Shown: positions 40,211 through 49,991, counted from the first letter of the stretch. The stretch is DNA of 64,000 nt from an uncultured Eubacteriales bacterium (GCA_902789795.1 CADAPM010000013.1:1-64000); one strand, 5' to 3'. Notes: a model not told the origin generated them from the sequence alone. Made by a program: numbers and translations.

Positions 40211-40440
40211 GAAGCGAAAAGTAGGAAGTAGGAGGTAGGAAGTAGGAAGTAAAGATAGTTTTGAGAGTAAAGAGCGGGGGGGAAAGTAGGAAGTAGGAGT
40301 TAGAAAGTAGGAAGTAATGAATGTTCTGCAGTGGCGCTTTATACGCCGCCTGAACCAGTAGAATTACTTCCTACTTTCTACCTCCTACCTCCTGCTTACT
40401 ACTTCCTAATTCCGCATTCCGCATTCCGAATTCCGAATTA
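40211..40440. repeat. Heptad arrays around 68-bp core, copy 2 (locus 10)
   Basis: Purine heptads (GTAGGAA) at 40211-40318 and pyrimidine heptads at 40364-40440 flank a 68-bp core at 40307-40374, inverted relative to the 6.8 kb copy. The right array also includes TTCCGCA/TTCCGAA heptads and touches the argF stop codon. Confidence 0.8.
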
Positions 40441-41430
40441 GTCCGCCGTGGTTGCCACAATCACGGCCTTAATGGTGTGCATCCTGTTTTCAGCCTCGTC
40501 AAACACAATGGACTGGGGGCCTTCGAAGACCTCGTCGGTCACCTCCATGGCGGTGAGGCCGTATTTGTCGTGGATCTCGCGGCCGATCTCGGTGTTCAGG
40601 TCGTGGAAGGCGGGCAGGCAGTGCATGAAGCGGCACTGGGGTCCGGCCAGCGCCATCAGCGCGGCGTCCACCTGGTAGGGGCGGAGGGCGGAAATGCGCT
40701 CCTGCCAGACCGCGTCCGGCTCGCCCATGGACACCCACACATCCGTGTACAGCACGTCCGCGCCGCGCACGGCCTCCGCCGGATCCTCGGAGAAGCTGAG
40801 CTCCGCGCCGGTCTTTTGCGCGACGGCGGCGCACTCCTCGCGCAGCGCTTCTTGGGGCCAGTAGGCCTTCGGCGCGCAGGCGGTGAAGCGCAGGCCCATC
40901 TTGGCGCAGCCGATCATCAGGCTGTTGCCCATGTTGTAGCGCGCGTCGCCGAGATATACGAGCTTCCGGCCCTTCAGGCTGCCGAAGTGCTCCCTTATGG
41001 TCAGCAGGTCCGCCAGCACCTGGGTGGGATGGTACTCGTTGGTCAGGCCGTTCAGCACGGGCACGCCGGCGTATTGCGCCAGGGCCTCCACAATCTCCTG
41101 CCCGAAGCCGCGGTACTCGATGGCGTCATACATGCGCCCCAGCACCCGCGCCGTGTCCGCGATGGACTCCTTCTTGCCCATCTGGCTGCTCTTGGGGTCC
41201 AGGTAGGTGCTGTGCATGCCCAGGTCCGCCGCCGCCACCTCGAAGGCGCAGCGGGTGCGGGTGGACGTCTTTTCAAACACGAGGGCGATGTGCTTGCCCT
41301 CGCACAGCCTGTGCGGGATGCCCGCCTTCTTCTGCGCCTTGAGCTCCGCCGCCAGATCAATGAGCGCCCCGATCTCCTCCGGCGTATAATCCTTGAGCGT
41401 CAGGAAGCTGCGGCCCTTGAACTGTTCCAT
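40438..41430 (-). CDS. argF: Ornithine carbamoyltransferase
   Basis: A 330-residue enzyme making citrulline from ornithine and carbamoyl phosphate. Carbamoyl-phosphate site: [20 protein letters not shown]; ornithine-side motifs include [15 protein letters not shown] and [18 protein letters not shown]. Length is typical. Single gene; carbamoyl phosphate from CarAB-DapF feeds it. Its stop TAA opens into the heptad array. Confidence 0.95.
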   Translation of the reverse strand: MEQFKGRSFLTLKDYTPEEIGALIDLAAELKAQKKAGIPHRLCEGKHIALVFEKTSTRTRCAFEVAAADLGMHSTYLDPKSSQMGKKESIADTARVLGRMYDAIEYRGFGQEIVEALAQYAGVPVLNGLTNEYHPTQVLADLLTIREHFGSLKGRKLVYLGDARYNMGNSLMIGCAKMGLRFTACAPKAYWPQEALREECAAVAQKTGAELSFSEDPAEAVRGADVLYTDVWVSMGEPDAVWQERISALRPYQVDAALMALAGPQCRFMHCLPAFHDLNTEIGREIHDKYGLTAMEVTDEVFEGPQSIVFDEAENRMHTIKAVIVATTAD

Positions 41431-41517
41431 GAAATTCCCTCCCCGTCCAGTTTTTCCCTGCTATTGTACCATGTAAAGACGCCCCGGACAAGCGACAGGC
41501 ACAGAAGAAAAACAAGA

Positions 41518-41557
41518 AGCCCCGCCAGGGGCCGGTGATGCGCCGCCTGACGGGGCA
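41518..41557 (-). terminator. Terminator of the fructan locus
   Basis: Minus strand: GCCCCGTCAGG pairs with CCTGGCGGGGC, with a loop containing GCGCATCACC, followed by TTCTTGTTTTTC. It ends the 49.9-41.6 kb operon. Confidence 0.8.
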
Positions 41558-41568
41558 ATTTTGCTGAA

Positions 41569-42273
41569 TTACAGCGCGGGGTTGTAGGTGTTCTGCACGC
41601 GCTGCCACGGGATCTCGACCATCTCGGTGGAGTTGCCGTCTTTCACGGTGTCGGAGTAGGTCTTGTAGTCCGGGATCTCGTTATACAGGGTGACCACGTT
41701 GTCAAAGAAGGCAACGGCCCAGGAGCCGGGGCTCTCTTCGTCCCACAGTTCCAGGTACAGCTCTTCGCCGATGTAGTCGCGCAGGTCGATGATGAAGGTG
41801 GCCATGTCCGCCCAGGAGCCGCCCACGCCCTTCTTGATGCTGGGGAAGCCGGAATCCTTGAAGTGACGGTTGCGGAAGAGGCCTACCTGGGTGCCGTCCG
41901 CCTTGAAGACCTTGACCGCAGCGGTGCGGCCGCCCATGCGCACGGTGATGTAGCCCACGCCGCCCAGCTTGAAGTGGGAGGAAGTGATGTGCCAGGATTC
42001 GGGCTCGGGGATGGTGGTGGCCCAGCCGTCCAGGTGGAAGTTGCCTTCCTGGTTGAAGGGCATTTGCTCGTTCCAGTAGGTGGTGTCAGAGCTCAGGCCC
42101 AGGGGCTTGCCGCTCTCGTCCGTAGGCCAGCCTTCGGGCAGGGTCCAGCCGGTGAAATCGCCGGTCTCGAAGCCGCCGTTTTCCAGCTCATAGGGGACTT
42201 CGCTCTCCGCGAACGCGGAAACGAGGGTGCAGACCATGACGGCCGCCAGCAGGAGGGAGATGAGTTTTTTCAT
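41569..42273 (-). CDS. Secreted carbohydrate-binding-like protein
   Basis: A 234-residue exported protein: signal peptide KKLISLLLAAVMVCTLVSAF, then a beta-sandwich starting ELENGGFETGDFTGWTLPEG with HITSSHFKLGGVGYITVRMG and YIGEELYLELWDEESPGSWA, a pattern common in galactose-binding-like or CBM domains attached to GH32 enzymes. No catalytic motif seen. Last gene of the fructan operon, likely presenting or binding fructan at the surface. GGAG lies upstream. Confidence 0.75.
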   Translation of the reverse strand: MKKLISLLLAAVMVCTLVSAFAESEVPYELENGGFETGDFTGWTLPEGWPTDESGKPLGLSSDTTYWNEQMPFNQEGNFHLDGWATTIPEPESWHITSSHFKLGGVGYITVRMGGRTAAVKVFKADGTQVGLFRNRHFKDSGFPSIKKGVGGSWADMATFIIDLRDYIGEELYLELWDEESPGSWAVAFFDNVVTLYNEIPDYKTYSDTVKDGNSTEMVEIPWQRVQNTYNPAL

Positions 42274-42319
42274 GACAGGTGCTCCTTTCGATATATAGAT
42301 TTGCCATGGGGGATCGTGG

Positions 42320-44662
42320 TTAGTAAATGCTCGAGACGGTGTACACTTTCAGCTCTTCGACCTTCAGCGCGCCGTCGGCGAAGATCTTGATCTCCTGGGC
42401 CGATGGATCGGCATAGGAGCGGACGCTGATGGCCTTGTCCGCGTTGAAGAAGCCCTCCACCAGGGAGCGGTCGATGAAGATCTCCATGGTGAGCTTGCCG
42501 TCCTTCAGGGGCACAGTGCCTTCCACCACGCTGGCCTTGGCGTCCTTGGCGCGGTTGCTGGTGAAGCCGTCCATGGTGCCCTTGGCCGTGTAATAGGTGA
42601 AGGAGGTGTAGTTCCTGCGGCCCTGGGACTTGCAGGTGAGGCCGAAGTTCTGCTCATCCTGCGGCGCGAGCACCGCCTTGATGTACAGCAGGTCGCCGGA
42701 AACGGCCTTCAGCGCCTCGTTAGCCTCGTCCACGGTCACGTTTTCAAGGGAGAGCAGCTCCTGATCCAGCAGGCTGTACACGCGCTCGTCCGGCACGATG
42801 CACACGCCGGTGCCGTCGTCGTTCAGGTAAATGTTCCTGGTCAGGCCCGCGGCATGGGCCCAGCCCGCCGCCGCCTGCTCAGGCCCGGGGCGCTGGTCCT
42901 GCATGATGGAGAAGACGCAATATTTTCCGGTCACCGGGTCCTGCATCACGCTGGGGCCGGTGAACACGTTGCCGCCGTAGTCCAGCAGCTTGGGCAGGGC
43001 AAAGTCCGCATCCGGGGTGAAGCGGCCGGTCTCCTTATCGAAATCGCCGAGGAAGTACCAGACCTTGTTGTCCGCGATGCTGGCGGGCGCGGGAGAGATG
43101 AGGAAAGCGTAGCGGGTGATGGTGCCGGCTTGATTCGTGAGCGGCAGCAGGATGGGCAGCTCCCAGCTGGTGCCGTAGACGATGGACTGGTTCTCCATCT
43201 CGTAGATGGGGCCCTTGTACTGCCAGTCCATATCAATGGTGCCGTCGGCCAGCACCTCCAGCCGGTCGGTGACGTACAGGAGCGCGGTGCCACCGCCCTG
43301 CTCCGTGCCGGAGCAGACGAGCATGTACCAGTCGTCGCCCTCTTTCCAGATGTGGGAGTCGCGGAACTCGCCCGCCTTGCCCTGGCCGGGCTGCTGGGCG
43401 ATGGCCAGCTCGTCGCAGATGACCCACTCCTTCAGCTCGGGGTCTGTGAGGTCCGCCGGGTACGCCGCGCCGATGTTCTGGTTGGATATGAGCCCGGCGC
43501 TGCGGAAGCTGTCGTTGCCCGCGGTGAAGAACAGGATCGGCACGCCGTTCTTGTCATAGGCCGCGCCGCCGGACCATACGCCGTCGGGCACCACGCTGTT
43601 TTCGGTGGGCACCAGGGCGTCCTCGATCTGCCGCCAGTGCACCGTGTCCTCGCTGACCAGGTGCCCCCAGCAGATGTTGCGCCAGTAGGTGCCGATGGAA
43701 TTGCTCTGGAAGAACAGGTGGTACATGCCGTTGTAGTACAGCGGCGCGTGGGGCTCGTTCATCCAGTGCTGGTAGGGGCCGCCGTGGTACTGGGTCTTGT
43801 AGATGTCGCCGGTCAGGATGTTTTCGAGGCCGATCTTTTCATAGGGGATGTCCCCCGGGGCCTTGTCCGCCAGGGCGGCGATCTCCTCTTCGGACAGGGC
43901 CGCGCCGTACACGGCCAGCTCGTCCATGAGGCCCGCGAACATCTGGTAATTGCCGGCGGCGATCTGCTCGCCGTAGGCATTCTTGCCGATCAAAAGCATT
44001 TCCCGGAGCGCGGGCTCGATCACGGAATCGGTGAAGATGGGCTCGGCCGCGGCCTTCTCCCCGTTCAGGTACAGGGTCATGACGCCCTTGTTCCCGTCGA
44101 ACACCGCCGCCACGTGGTTCCACTGGTTGCGGCTCAGGCGCTCATCGTCCGTCCACAGGGTGAACCAGTCGTCGCCGGTGCCCACCTCAAAGCAGAGGCG
44201 GCCGAAGCGCTGGTAGCCCAGCAGCACGCCCCGGTATTCCGGCTCGTAATACTGGCCCAGGATCGTGGTCACATGGGCGTTCCCGTTGGCCGCGGCGTTG
44301 GGGTCGTCCCATTCGAAGGCCCGGGGCGCCACCCATACGCTGATGGTCAGCTCGCTGCCAGACAGGCAGATCTCCTCGGGGCTGTAGGCCACAAAGGTGG
44401 ACGCGCCGTCGAACAGCAGGGAGCCGCCCTCCGCGCCGATATCGCGCCACTGGGGCTCCATGGGCTGCGTATAGGCCGGAGCAATGTACTGGTACTGGAT
44501 GTTCGCATCCTTCAGGTGCCCGCTCTCGTCCCGGACCGTGATGCCCTGCCCCTCGTCAAAGGACAGGTGCAGCAGGGCCGGCTCCTCGGGCGCCGTCTCC
44601 GCGCAGGCGATGGAGATGGACAGCGCCAGGACCAGCAGTACGGGCAGCAATCGTTTCAACAT
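42320..44662 (-). CDS. Secreted LamG-GH32 protein with altered catalytic motifs
   Basis: A 780-residue exported protein: signal peptide KRLLPVLLVLALSISIACA, a LamG/concanavalin-like domain (about 30-270; LLFDGASTFVAYSPEEICLS), and a GH32 five-bladed propeller with C-terminal beta-sandwich (TMEIFIDRSLVEGFFNADKA). The usual WMNDPNG nucleophile motif is WMNEPHAP (Glu at 303 in place of Asp), the RDP motif is RDSHIW (D435), and EC is WELP (E501). Could be a fructanase or transferase of a divergent GH32 subfamily, or a binding protein. In the operon with a cytosolic GH32 and an importer. Confidence 0.8.
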   Translation of the reverse strand: MLKRLLPVLLVLALSISIACAETAPEEPALLHLSFDEGQGITVRDESGHLKDANIQYQYIAPAYTQPMEPQWRDIGAEGGSLLFDGASTFVAYSPEEICLSGSELTISVWVAPRAFEWDDPNAAANGNAHVTTILGQYYEPEYRGVLLGYQRFGRLCFEVGTGDDWFTLWTDDERLSRNQWNHVAAVFDGNKGVMTLYLNGEKAAAEPIFTDSVIEPALREMLLIGKNAYGEQIAAGNYQMFAGLMDELAVYGAALSEEEIAALADKAPGDIPYEKIGLENILTGDIYKTQYHGGPYQHWMNEPHAPLYYNGMYHLFFQSNSIGTYWRNICWGHLVSEDTVHWRQIEDALVPTENSVVPDGVWSGGAAYDKNGVPILFFTAGNDSFRSAGLISNQNIGAAYPADLTDPELKEWVICDELAIAQQPGQGKAGEFRDSHIWKEGDDWYMLVCSGTEQGGGTALLYVTDRLEVLADGTIDMDWQYKGPIYEMENQSIVYGTSWELPILLPLTNQAGTITRYAFLISPAPASIADNKVWYFLGDFDKETGRFTPDADFALPKLLDYGGNVFTGPSVMQDPVTGKYCVFSIMQDQRPGPEQAAAGWAHAAGLTRNIYLNDDGTGVCIVPDERVYSLLDQELLSLENVTVDEANEALKAVSGDLLYIKAVLAPQDEQNFGLTCKSQGRRNYTSFTYYTAKGTMDGFTSNRAKDAKASVVEGTVPLKDGKLTMEIFIDRSLVEGFFNADKAISVRSYADPSAQEIKIFADGALKVEELKVYTVSSIY

Positions 44663-44681
44663 CGGTGTTCCTCCCTGTCGT

Positions 44682-46151
44682 TTACTTCAGATGGTGCGCC
44701 TCCACCGTCACAGTGAGCGGCGCATCGGCGGCAAAGGTGATGCCCTCGGACGCCAGCGGCGTGGGGATCAGGGACGTGACCACGCGCTCGCCGCCGTTGA
44801 TGAACAGCTCCACGCTCTCCTTGTCCATCAGCAGGCGCAGGGTGAGCTCTCCGTCATGGACCTCGGCCTTCACATGGCGCGTATGCGCGATGTCGCGGTG
44901 GGAGCCGCCGTGGCTGCGGTCAAAGACCAGCTCGCCCCGGGCCAGGTCGCACCGGATCTGCACATAGTGGCTGTCGTCCTTCGCCACGTGCAGGGTGAAG
45001 CGGCGGCAGGCGCTGCCCTCCGAATGCAGGGTCACGCTCAGGTCCATGAGCCGGCCATGCACGCCCGGCAGGCGCGTTTCCTCAGAGATCGTAACCTTTT
45101 CATAGCGCACGTCGTCCTGCCAGAGGCCCTTGATCTCGCGCACGGGCAGCTGCATCAGGCGGCCGTCCTTCATGAACACCTCGCGGGGCACGCTCATCTG
45201 CGCGTACCAGGGATGGCGGCGCGGGGCCTCCTTGCAGGTCTCCCAGTTGTCCATCCAGCCGATCATGATCCGCCGGCCATCGGGCGCCAGCGTCGTCTGC
45301 GGCGCGTAGAAGGTCAGGCCGTGATCCACGGGCTGGACGCTCTCGCGCACGAAGCGGTGCTCTTTCCCGTCATAGGAGCCGATCAGCGCCACGGTGCCGT
45401 AGCCGGCGTGGAACTCCTCCCGGGCGTGCATCTCCTGGGGGCTGACCATCAGCACCTGCCTGCCGCCCAACTCGAAGAAGTCCGGGCACTCCCACATGCG
45501 GCCGTATTCCGAGCAGCTGGCGTCGAGCTCGGTGACGAAGCGCCAGTTGAGCCCGTCGGCGCTCTCCATCAGCAGGATCGCGCCCTGCTTTTCCGCGTGC
45601 CGGTTGGCCACCACCATCCGGTATACGCCGTCCTCCCGCCAGATCTTGGGATCCCGGAAGTCGAACTCGCTGTAGCCCTCGGGCAGGTGTGCGTGCCGGA
45701 TCACCGGGTTCAGGAGGGATTTTTCAAAGTCCGTGCCGTCCCCGAAGGCGACGCACTGGGCCTGGGTCTCCCGGCGGAAGGTGCCGGCGGGCTGTACGCC
45801 GGTGTAGGCCAGCATCAGCCGGCCGTCCGGCATCTCCACCGCGCTGCCGGAAAAGCAGCCGCCCGCGTCCGCCGCGGTATCCGGCGCCAGGGCGCAAGGC
45901 ATGTAGGTCCAGTGCAGCAGGTCCTGGCTGACAGCGTGACCCCAGTGCATGGGCCCCCACTGCCGGGAGAAGGGATGGTACTGGTAGAACAGGTGATACT
46001 GCCCTTTGTACCAGCAGAATCCGTTGGGGTCGTTCATCCAGCCGACCAGCGGCGTCAGGTGGAACAATGGACGCTCGTCCGCCGAAAGCTTCATGGCCTG
46101 TTCGCGCTCAAAGTCTCTCACCCTGTCCAGGGGCGTAGGATTTTTGCTCAT
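44682..46151 (-). CDS. GH32 beta-fructosidase (sucrose-6-phosphate hydrolase/invertase type)
   Basis: A 489-residue cytoplasmic GH32 with canonical catalytic motifs: VGWMNDPNGFCWYKGQYHLF (nucleophile D41), FDFRDPKIW (D167) and RMWECPDFF (acid/base E221), plus the beta-sandwich end ELTLRLLMDKESVELFINGG. It hydrolyses sucrose, fructo-oligosaccharides or their phosphates to release fructose. The ABC importer upstream and fructokinase across the LacI regulator suggest unphosphorylated substrate. Start ATG 46151 with GGAGGAATC upstream. Confidence 0.9.
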   Translation of the reverse strand: MSKNPTPLDRVRDFEREQAMKLSADERPLFHLTPLVGWMNDPNGFCWYKGQYHLFYQYHPFSRQWGPMHWGHAVSQDLLHWTYMPCALAPDTAADAGGCFSGSAVEMPDGRLMLAYTGVQPAGTFRRETQAQCVAFGDGTDFEKSLLNPVIRHAHLPEGYSEFDFRDPKIWREDGVYRMVVANRHAEKQGAILLMESADGLNWRFVTELDASCSEYGRMWECPDFFELGGRQVLMVSPQEMHAREEFHAGYGTVALIGSYDGKEHRFVRESVQPVDHGLTFYAPQTTLAPDGRRIMIGWMDNWETCKEAPRRHPWYAQMSVPREVFMKDGRLMQLPVREIKGLWQDDVRYEKVTISEETRLPGVHGRLMDLSVTLHSEGSACRRFTLHVAKDDSHYVQIRCDLARGELVFDRSHGGSHRDIAHTRHVKAEVHDGELTLRLLMDKESVELFINGGERVVTSLIPTPLASEGITFAADAPLTVTVEAHHLK

Positions 46152-46186
46152 CGATTCCTCCAGCGGTCAGTCATCGTATTTGGAAA

Positions 46187-46215
46187 GCCGGAGACCGGTC
46201 TGACCGGTCTCCGGC
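46187..46215 (-). promoter_or_regulatory. Intercistronic hairpin after the fructan-binding protein gene
   Basis: A perfect palindrome (GCCGGAGACCGGTC, then its complement around one central base) lies between the binding-protein stop and the GH32 start. With only TTTCC following, it is likelier an mRNA-stabilising or partial-termination element that raises binding-protein levels. Confidence 0.7.
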
Positions 46216-46234
46216 ACGGGTTCATGGGTTCTGA

Positions 46235-47854
46235 TTATTTGGCAGCCACGTAGCGGTCATAGACTTCCTGGTAGATGGCCAGCAGGTCGCTCATGCCGCA
46301 GCGGTCGAGGAAGCTCTTGTAGCTTTCCCACTCAGCGTCGGTGGGGCCGCCTTCTTTGATCCACTTGGCTTCCTGCTCGGAGACGGCGCGCTCGAAATCA
46401 GCACGGTAGAAGTCGATGTCATCCAGCTCAGTCTCGGTGAACACGCAGTCCTGCGGATAGAAGGTGAAGTCGGTCACATAGTTGAACCAGTAGTCATAGG
46501 TGTCGGCCAGGCGCTGCATGGCGCGGTCTTCCATGTAGAAGTACTCGTTGTAGTATTCGGAGAGGATCAGCTTGGGGCCGGCCACTTCGTACTGGCCCTT
46601 CAGCTCGCCCGCGGACTTGCCGAACTTGGCCTGGGCTTCGTCGTTGGTGATGGACTTCCACATGCCCTTTTCGTCCTGCTCGGTGAAGTACACGCCGATG
46701 GGGCCGTACTGCAGCTGCATCACGACGTCGCCCTGGTACCACTTGTCATAGAAGGAAAGCAGCTTGGCGGGGTCCTTGCAGCGGTTGGTGATGGACAGCT
46801 GGCCGGAGTTGGTGGCGCCGCCGGTGCGCAGGGTCACGTTATGGGTGCCGTCGGGGCCGTCCAGGATGGGCAGGTACACATAGTCCTTGGCATACTCGCC
46901 GGTGATCTCGGGGATCTCCCACCAGGTGGTGACGCCCACGCGGCCGTCAGAGCACTTGGCGATCAGCTGGTTGGTGTCCTGGGAGAACATTTCGATGTCC
47001 ATCAGGCCCTCGGCGAACCAGTTGTGGAAATAGGTCACGGCAGCGCGGTAGTTGTCGTCGTCAGACACGAAGTTGACCTTGCCGCTGGCGTCCACCATCA
47101 GGTCGGCGCACACGTCGTTGGGCCAGTTGGTGAAGCCGAAGCCGGCATAGAACACGTTCTGGCCCCAGCACCACTGGTCGAAACCGGTGCTCATGGGGAT
47201 GGTGGAGCCGGCGGCCTTGCCATAGTACTTGGCGGCCATGTCGTTGTCCTTGAAGGCCTTCAGCACGTCATGCAGCTGATCCAGGGTGGTGGGCATTTCC
47301 AGTTTCAGGTCGTCCAGCCAGGCCTTGTTGATCATGGCGAACTGGGGCACGGAGAAGATGGAGTAATCCTTTTCGCGGCCGATACCGGCGGTACCCATCT
47401 GCTCACCGGCGGGCAGACCGTAGATCTTGCCGTCGCTCATGGTGATGGCGGCCTTGATTTCCGGGTGCTTTTCGAGGATCGCGGCCAGGTTGGGCATCAC
47501 TTCGGGGGTGATGTAGGGGGTCAGGTCGATGAAGGTGCCGGCGGAGCCGTAGCGCATCAGGTCGAAGTTGCTGAAGCCGATGCCCTGGAAGGCGTCGTAG
47601 GGGTTGGAGCTGGTGGCATTGCCGCTCAGGCGGGTGCCGACCACTTCGCCCAGGCTGTCAGACCAGGTTTCCCATTCGATCTTGACGCCGGCCTGCTCCT
47701 GCAGGGCGTTGAGGACTTCCTTGTTCTGATAGTCATCAGACAGGGCGGAGCGTGCGCTCAGCACCTTGAAGGTGGGCTGGTCGTCCGCGGACGCGAAGGA
47801 GACCAGGGACAGCACCATCATGATGGCCAGTAAGAGAGATACAAGCTTCTTCAT
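46235..47854 (-). CDS. Extracellular solute-binding protein of the fructan/sucrose ABC importer
   Basis: A 539-residue exported protein of the LplA/family-1 type: signal peptide KKLVSLLLAIMMVLSLVSFA, then TFKVLSARSALSDDYQNKEV, NLAAILEKHPEIKAAITMSD, DDLKLEMPTTLDQLHDVLKA. Such proteins feed LplB/LplC-type permeases, as here. ATG 47854 is chosen for its AAGGAGG site; a longer frame to 47893 is not supported. No lipobox cysteine near the cleavage site. It is far downstream of the permeases in the same operon (lplB, lplC, binding protein, GH32s). Confidence 0.88.
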   Translation of the reverse strand: MKKLVSLLLAIMMVLSLVSFASADDQPTFKVLSARSALSDDYQNKEVLNALQEQAGVKIEWETWSDSLGEVVGTRLSGNATSSNPYDAFQGIGFSNFDLMRYGSAGTFIDLTPYITPEVMPNLAAILEKHPEIKAAITMSDGKIYGLPAGEQMGTAGIGREKDYSIFSVPQFAMINKAWLDDLKLEMPTTLDQLHDVLKAFKDNDMAAKYYGKAAGSTIPMSTGFDQWCWGQNVFYAGFGFTNWPNDVCADLMVDASGKVNFVSDDDNYRAAVTYFHNWFAEGLMDIEMFSQDTNQLIAKCSDGRVGVTTWWEIPEITGEYAKDYVYLPILDGPDGTHNVTLRTGGATNSGQLSITNRCKDPAKLLSFYDKWYQGDVVMQLQYGPIGVYFTEQDEKGMWKSITNDEAQAKFGKSAGELKGQYEVAGPKLILSEYYNEYFYMEDRAMQRLADTYDYWFNYVTDFTFYPQDCVFTETELDDIDFYRADFERAVSEQEAKWIKEGGPTDAEWESYKSFLDRCGMSDLLAIYQEVYDRYVAAK

Positions 47855-47934
47855 GGGGATCCTCCTTGTTTTGTTGGTTTGTATTTTGTGCATCAGTTAT
47901 TGTGATGCCATGGAGCAATAATTTGGAGTTAGAG

Positions 47935-48060
47935 GGTACAAGTTAGGAAGTAGGAGTTAGGAAGTAGGAAGTAATTAGTGTTTTTGCATTAGCATTTGGT
48001 ACGCCGCGAGCAGAAGTAGAATTGCTTCCTACTTTATCCTTCCTACTTCCTACTTGTTCT
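47935..48060. repeat. Heptad arrays around 69-bp core, copy 3 (locus 11)
   Basis: Purine heptads 47935-47976 and pyrimidine heptads 48021-48060 flank a core at 47964-48032, inverted like the 40 kb copy. It sits inside the transporter operon between the lplC-like permease and the binding protein, so it would be transcribed. Confidence 0.8.
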
Positions 48061-48064
48061 CGTC

Positions 48065-48976
48065 TTAGCCCTTCACCGCTCCCGCCATCAGTCCCTTCTC
48101 GAAGTACTTCTGGACGAAGGGGTAGATGATCAGCATGGGGGCGGCAGCGACGATGATGGAGGAGAACTTGATCATTTCGGTCATCTTGTTCAGTTCCGCG
48201 TAGCCGCCGGAGATCATGCTGGCCTGGGAGGCGGAGGCGGAGGACTTGATCAGAATGTTGCGCAGCACCAGGGGCAGGGGGGCCTGCTCGTTGGTCATGT
48301 AGATCAGGGCGGTGAACCAGTCGTTCCAGTAGGCCACCATGGAGAAGACCACCATGACGGACAGAATCGGCATGGACAGCGGGATGATCATGGAGAAGAA
48401 GATGCGGAAGTGGCTGGCGCCGTCGATGCTGGCAGCCTCTTTCAGCGCGCCGGGGATGCTGTTTTCAAAGTAGTTGCGGGCGATGATGGCGTTGCTGACC
48501 GCGACGCCGCCGGGCAGGAACATGGCCCAGATGGTCTGCATGATGCCCGTCTTCTGCACGATCAGGTAGGTGGGGATCAGGCCGCCGCCGAAGTACATGG
48601 TGATGATGAAGAAGATGCTGATGGCCTTCTTGAAGGGCAGGTCCGGCACGGACAGCGGATAGGCCACCAGGTAGATCAGCGCCACGGAGTAGATGGTTCC
48701 GACCACGGTGTACAAGATCGAGTTGCCGTAGCCGCGAACGATGTTCGGCTCAGCGAACACAGCCTTGTAGCCGTCCAGCGTCGCCTTGCTGGGGAGCAGG
48801 AAGGTCTTGCCGGCGTAAACGTCATAGGGATCCGAGAAGGACGCGACCAGGATGTAGTAGAGCGGGTAGGCCACGATCAGGAGGATCAGAACGGAAATGA
48901 CCACGAGGATGATATCGCTGGTGCGGTCGCTCAGGCCGCCCAGTTCACCCTGCTTTCTCTTGCTTAACACAGACAT
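48065..48976 (-). CDS. Sugar ABC permease, LplC-like
   Basis: A 303-residue inner-membrane permease (DIILVVISVLILLIVAYPLY, FIITMYFGGGLIPTYLIVQK) with the EAA motif EAASIDGASHFRIFFSMIIP and the LplC-type end PFVQKYFEKGLMAGAVKG. ATG 48976 is chosen (GGAGG upstream); a longer frame to 49102 is unsupported. Second gene of the fructan importer. Confidence 0.92.
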   Translation of the reverse strand: MSVLSKRKQGELGGLSDRTSDIILVVISVLILLIVAYPLYYILVASFSDPYDVYAGKTFLLPSKATLDGYKAVFAEPNIVRGYGNSILYTVVGTIYSVALIYLVAYPLSVPDLPFKKAISIFFIITMYFGGGLIPTYLIVQKTGIMQTIWAMFLPGGVAVSNAIIARNYFENSIPGALKEAASIDGASHFRIFFSMIIPLSMPILSVMVVFSMVAYWNDWFTALIYMTNEQAPLPLVLRNILIKSSASASQASMISGGYAELNKMTEMIKFSSIIVAAAPMLIIYPFVQKYFEKGLMAGAVKG

Positions 48977-48995
48977 GCTGTTTCCTCCTCCCTTC

Positions 48996-49925
48996 TTACA
49001 CGAAATTGACGTCGCCGTATTTCTTGGCGATGCGGTTGACGATGACCAGCAGCACGATGTTGATCGCCGTATTGAACAGGCCCACGGCGGTACCCAGCTC
49101 ATACTTGGCGCTGACGATGCCCTGCTCGTACACGTAGATGGCGATGATATCGCTGGTGGCGCGGTTCAGGTCCGTCTGGAGCAGGTAGGCTTTTTCGAAG
49201 CCGACGCTCATCAGGCCGGAGGCGCTCATGATCAACTGCAGGATGATCATGGGCAGCAGGCAGGGGATGTCGATGTGCAGGATGCGCTGGAAGACGCTGG
49301 CGCCGTCCACCTTGGCCGCTTCATACAGGGAAGCGTCCACGCTGGACAGGGTGGCCAGGTAGATGATGGTGCCCCAGCCCGCTTCCTGCCAGATGCCGCT
49401 GGCCACATAGATCGTGCGGAACGCGCTGGCTTCGGTCAGGAAGTCGGTGTGCGTGCCCGCGATCAGGTTGATCAGGCCGCCGGAGGGAGAAAGGAAGATG
49501 CGCAGCATACCGCAGATGACCATGGTGGAGATGAAGTGCGGCGCGTAGATGACGGTCTGCACCGTGCGCTTGAGCTTCTGGAAGCGCAGCTGGTTCAGCG
49601 TCAGGGAAAGGATGATCGGCACCGGGAAACCCCACAGCAGGCTGAACAGGCTCAGCTTGACCGTGTTCCACAGCATGCGGTCGAAGGTTGGGGCGCGGAA
49701 GAAGCGCTGGAACCACTTCCAGCCGACCCAGGGGCTGGCCGTGATGCCCAGGCCCGGATTGTAATTCCGGAAGGCGATCTGGATGCCGTACATGGGTCCG
49801 TACTTGTAGATGATGGTGATGATCACCGGGATCAACAGCAGCACATAGGGCTGCCAGTTGTCCGCGATGCGTCTGCCGAGGCTCTTGCGTGAGATTGCCC
49901 GGGTAGAGACGGAAGCCGACTTCAT
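48996..49925 (-). CDS. Sugar ABC permease, LplB-like
   Basis: A 309-residue permease (YVLLLIPVIITIIYKYGPMY, YGIQIAFRNYNPGLGI) with EAA motif EAAKVDGASVFQRILHIDIP and the LplB signature VGFEKAYLLQTDLNRATSDI. ATG 49925 is preferred because AGGAGG lies 7 bp upstream; an ATG two codons earlier is too close to it. First gene of the fructan operon, behind a LacI-type operator. Confidence 0.92.
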   Translation of the reverse strand: MKSASVSTRAISRKSLGRRIADNWQPYVLLLIPVIITIIYKYGPMYGIQIAFRNYNPGLGITASPWVGWKWFQRFFRAPTFDRMLWNTVKLSLFSLLWGFPVPIILSLTLNQLRFQKLKRTVQTVIYAPHFISTMVICGMLRIFLSPSGGLINLIAGTHTDFLTEASAFRTIYVASGIWQEAGWGTIIYLATLSSVDASLYEAAKVDGASVFQRILHIDIPCLLPMIILQLIMSASGLMSVGFEKAYLLQTDLNRATSDIIAIYVYEQGIVSAKYELGTAVGLFNTAINIVLLVIVNRIAKKYGDVNFV

Positions 49926-49964
49926 AGGCATTCCTCCTGTTCGAAAGGCATTGGGTTTGTGAAC

Positions 49965-49978
49965 ATGAAACGTTTCAT
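49965..49978. promoter_or_regulatory. LacI-type operator of the fructan transporter operon
   Basis: A perfect 14-bp palindrome, ATGAAACGTTTCAT, lies between the predicted start of transcription and the lplB-like gene. It has the CG centre typical of LacI-family operators. Confidence 0.85.
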
Positions 49979-49991
49979 GGAATACGCTAAT

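Noticed and set aside
40211-40440. Heptad arrays considered as a CRISPR array
   Set aside because: Units are 7 bp, contiguous and degenerate, without spacers or cas genes.
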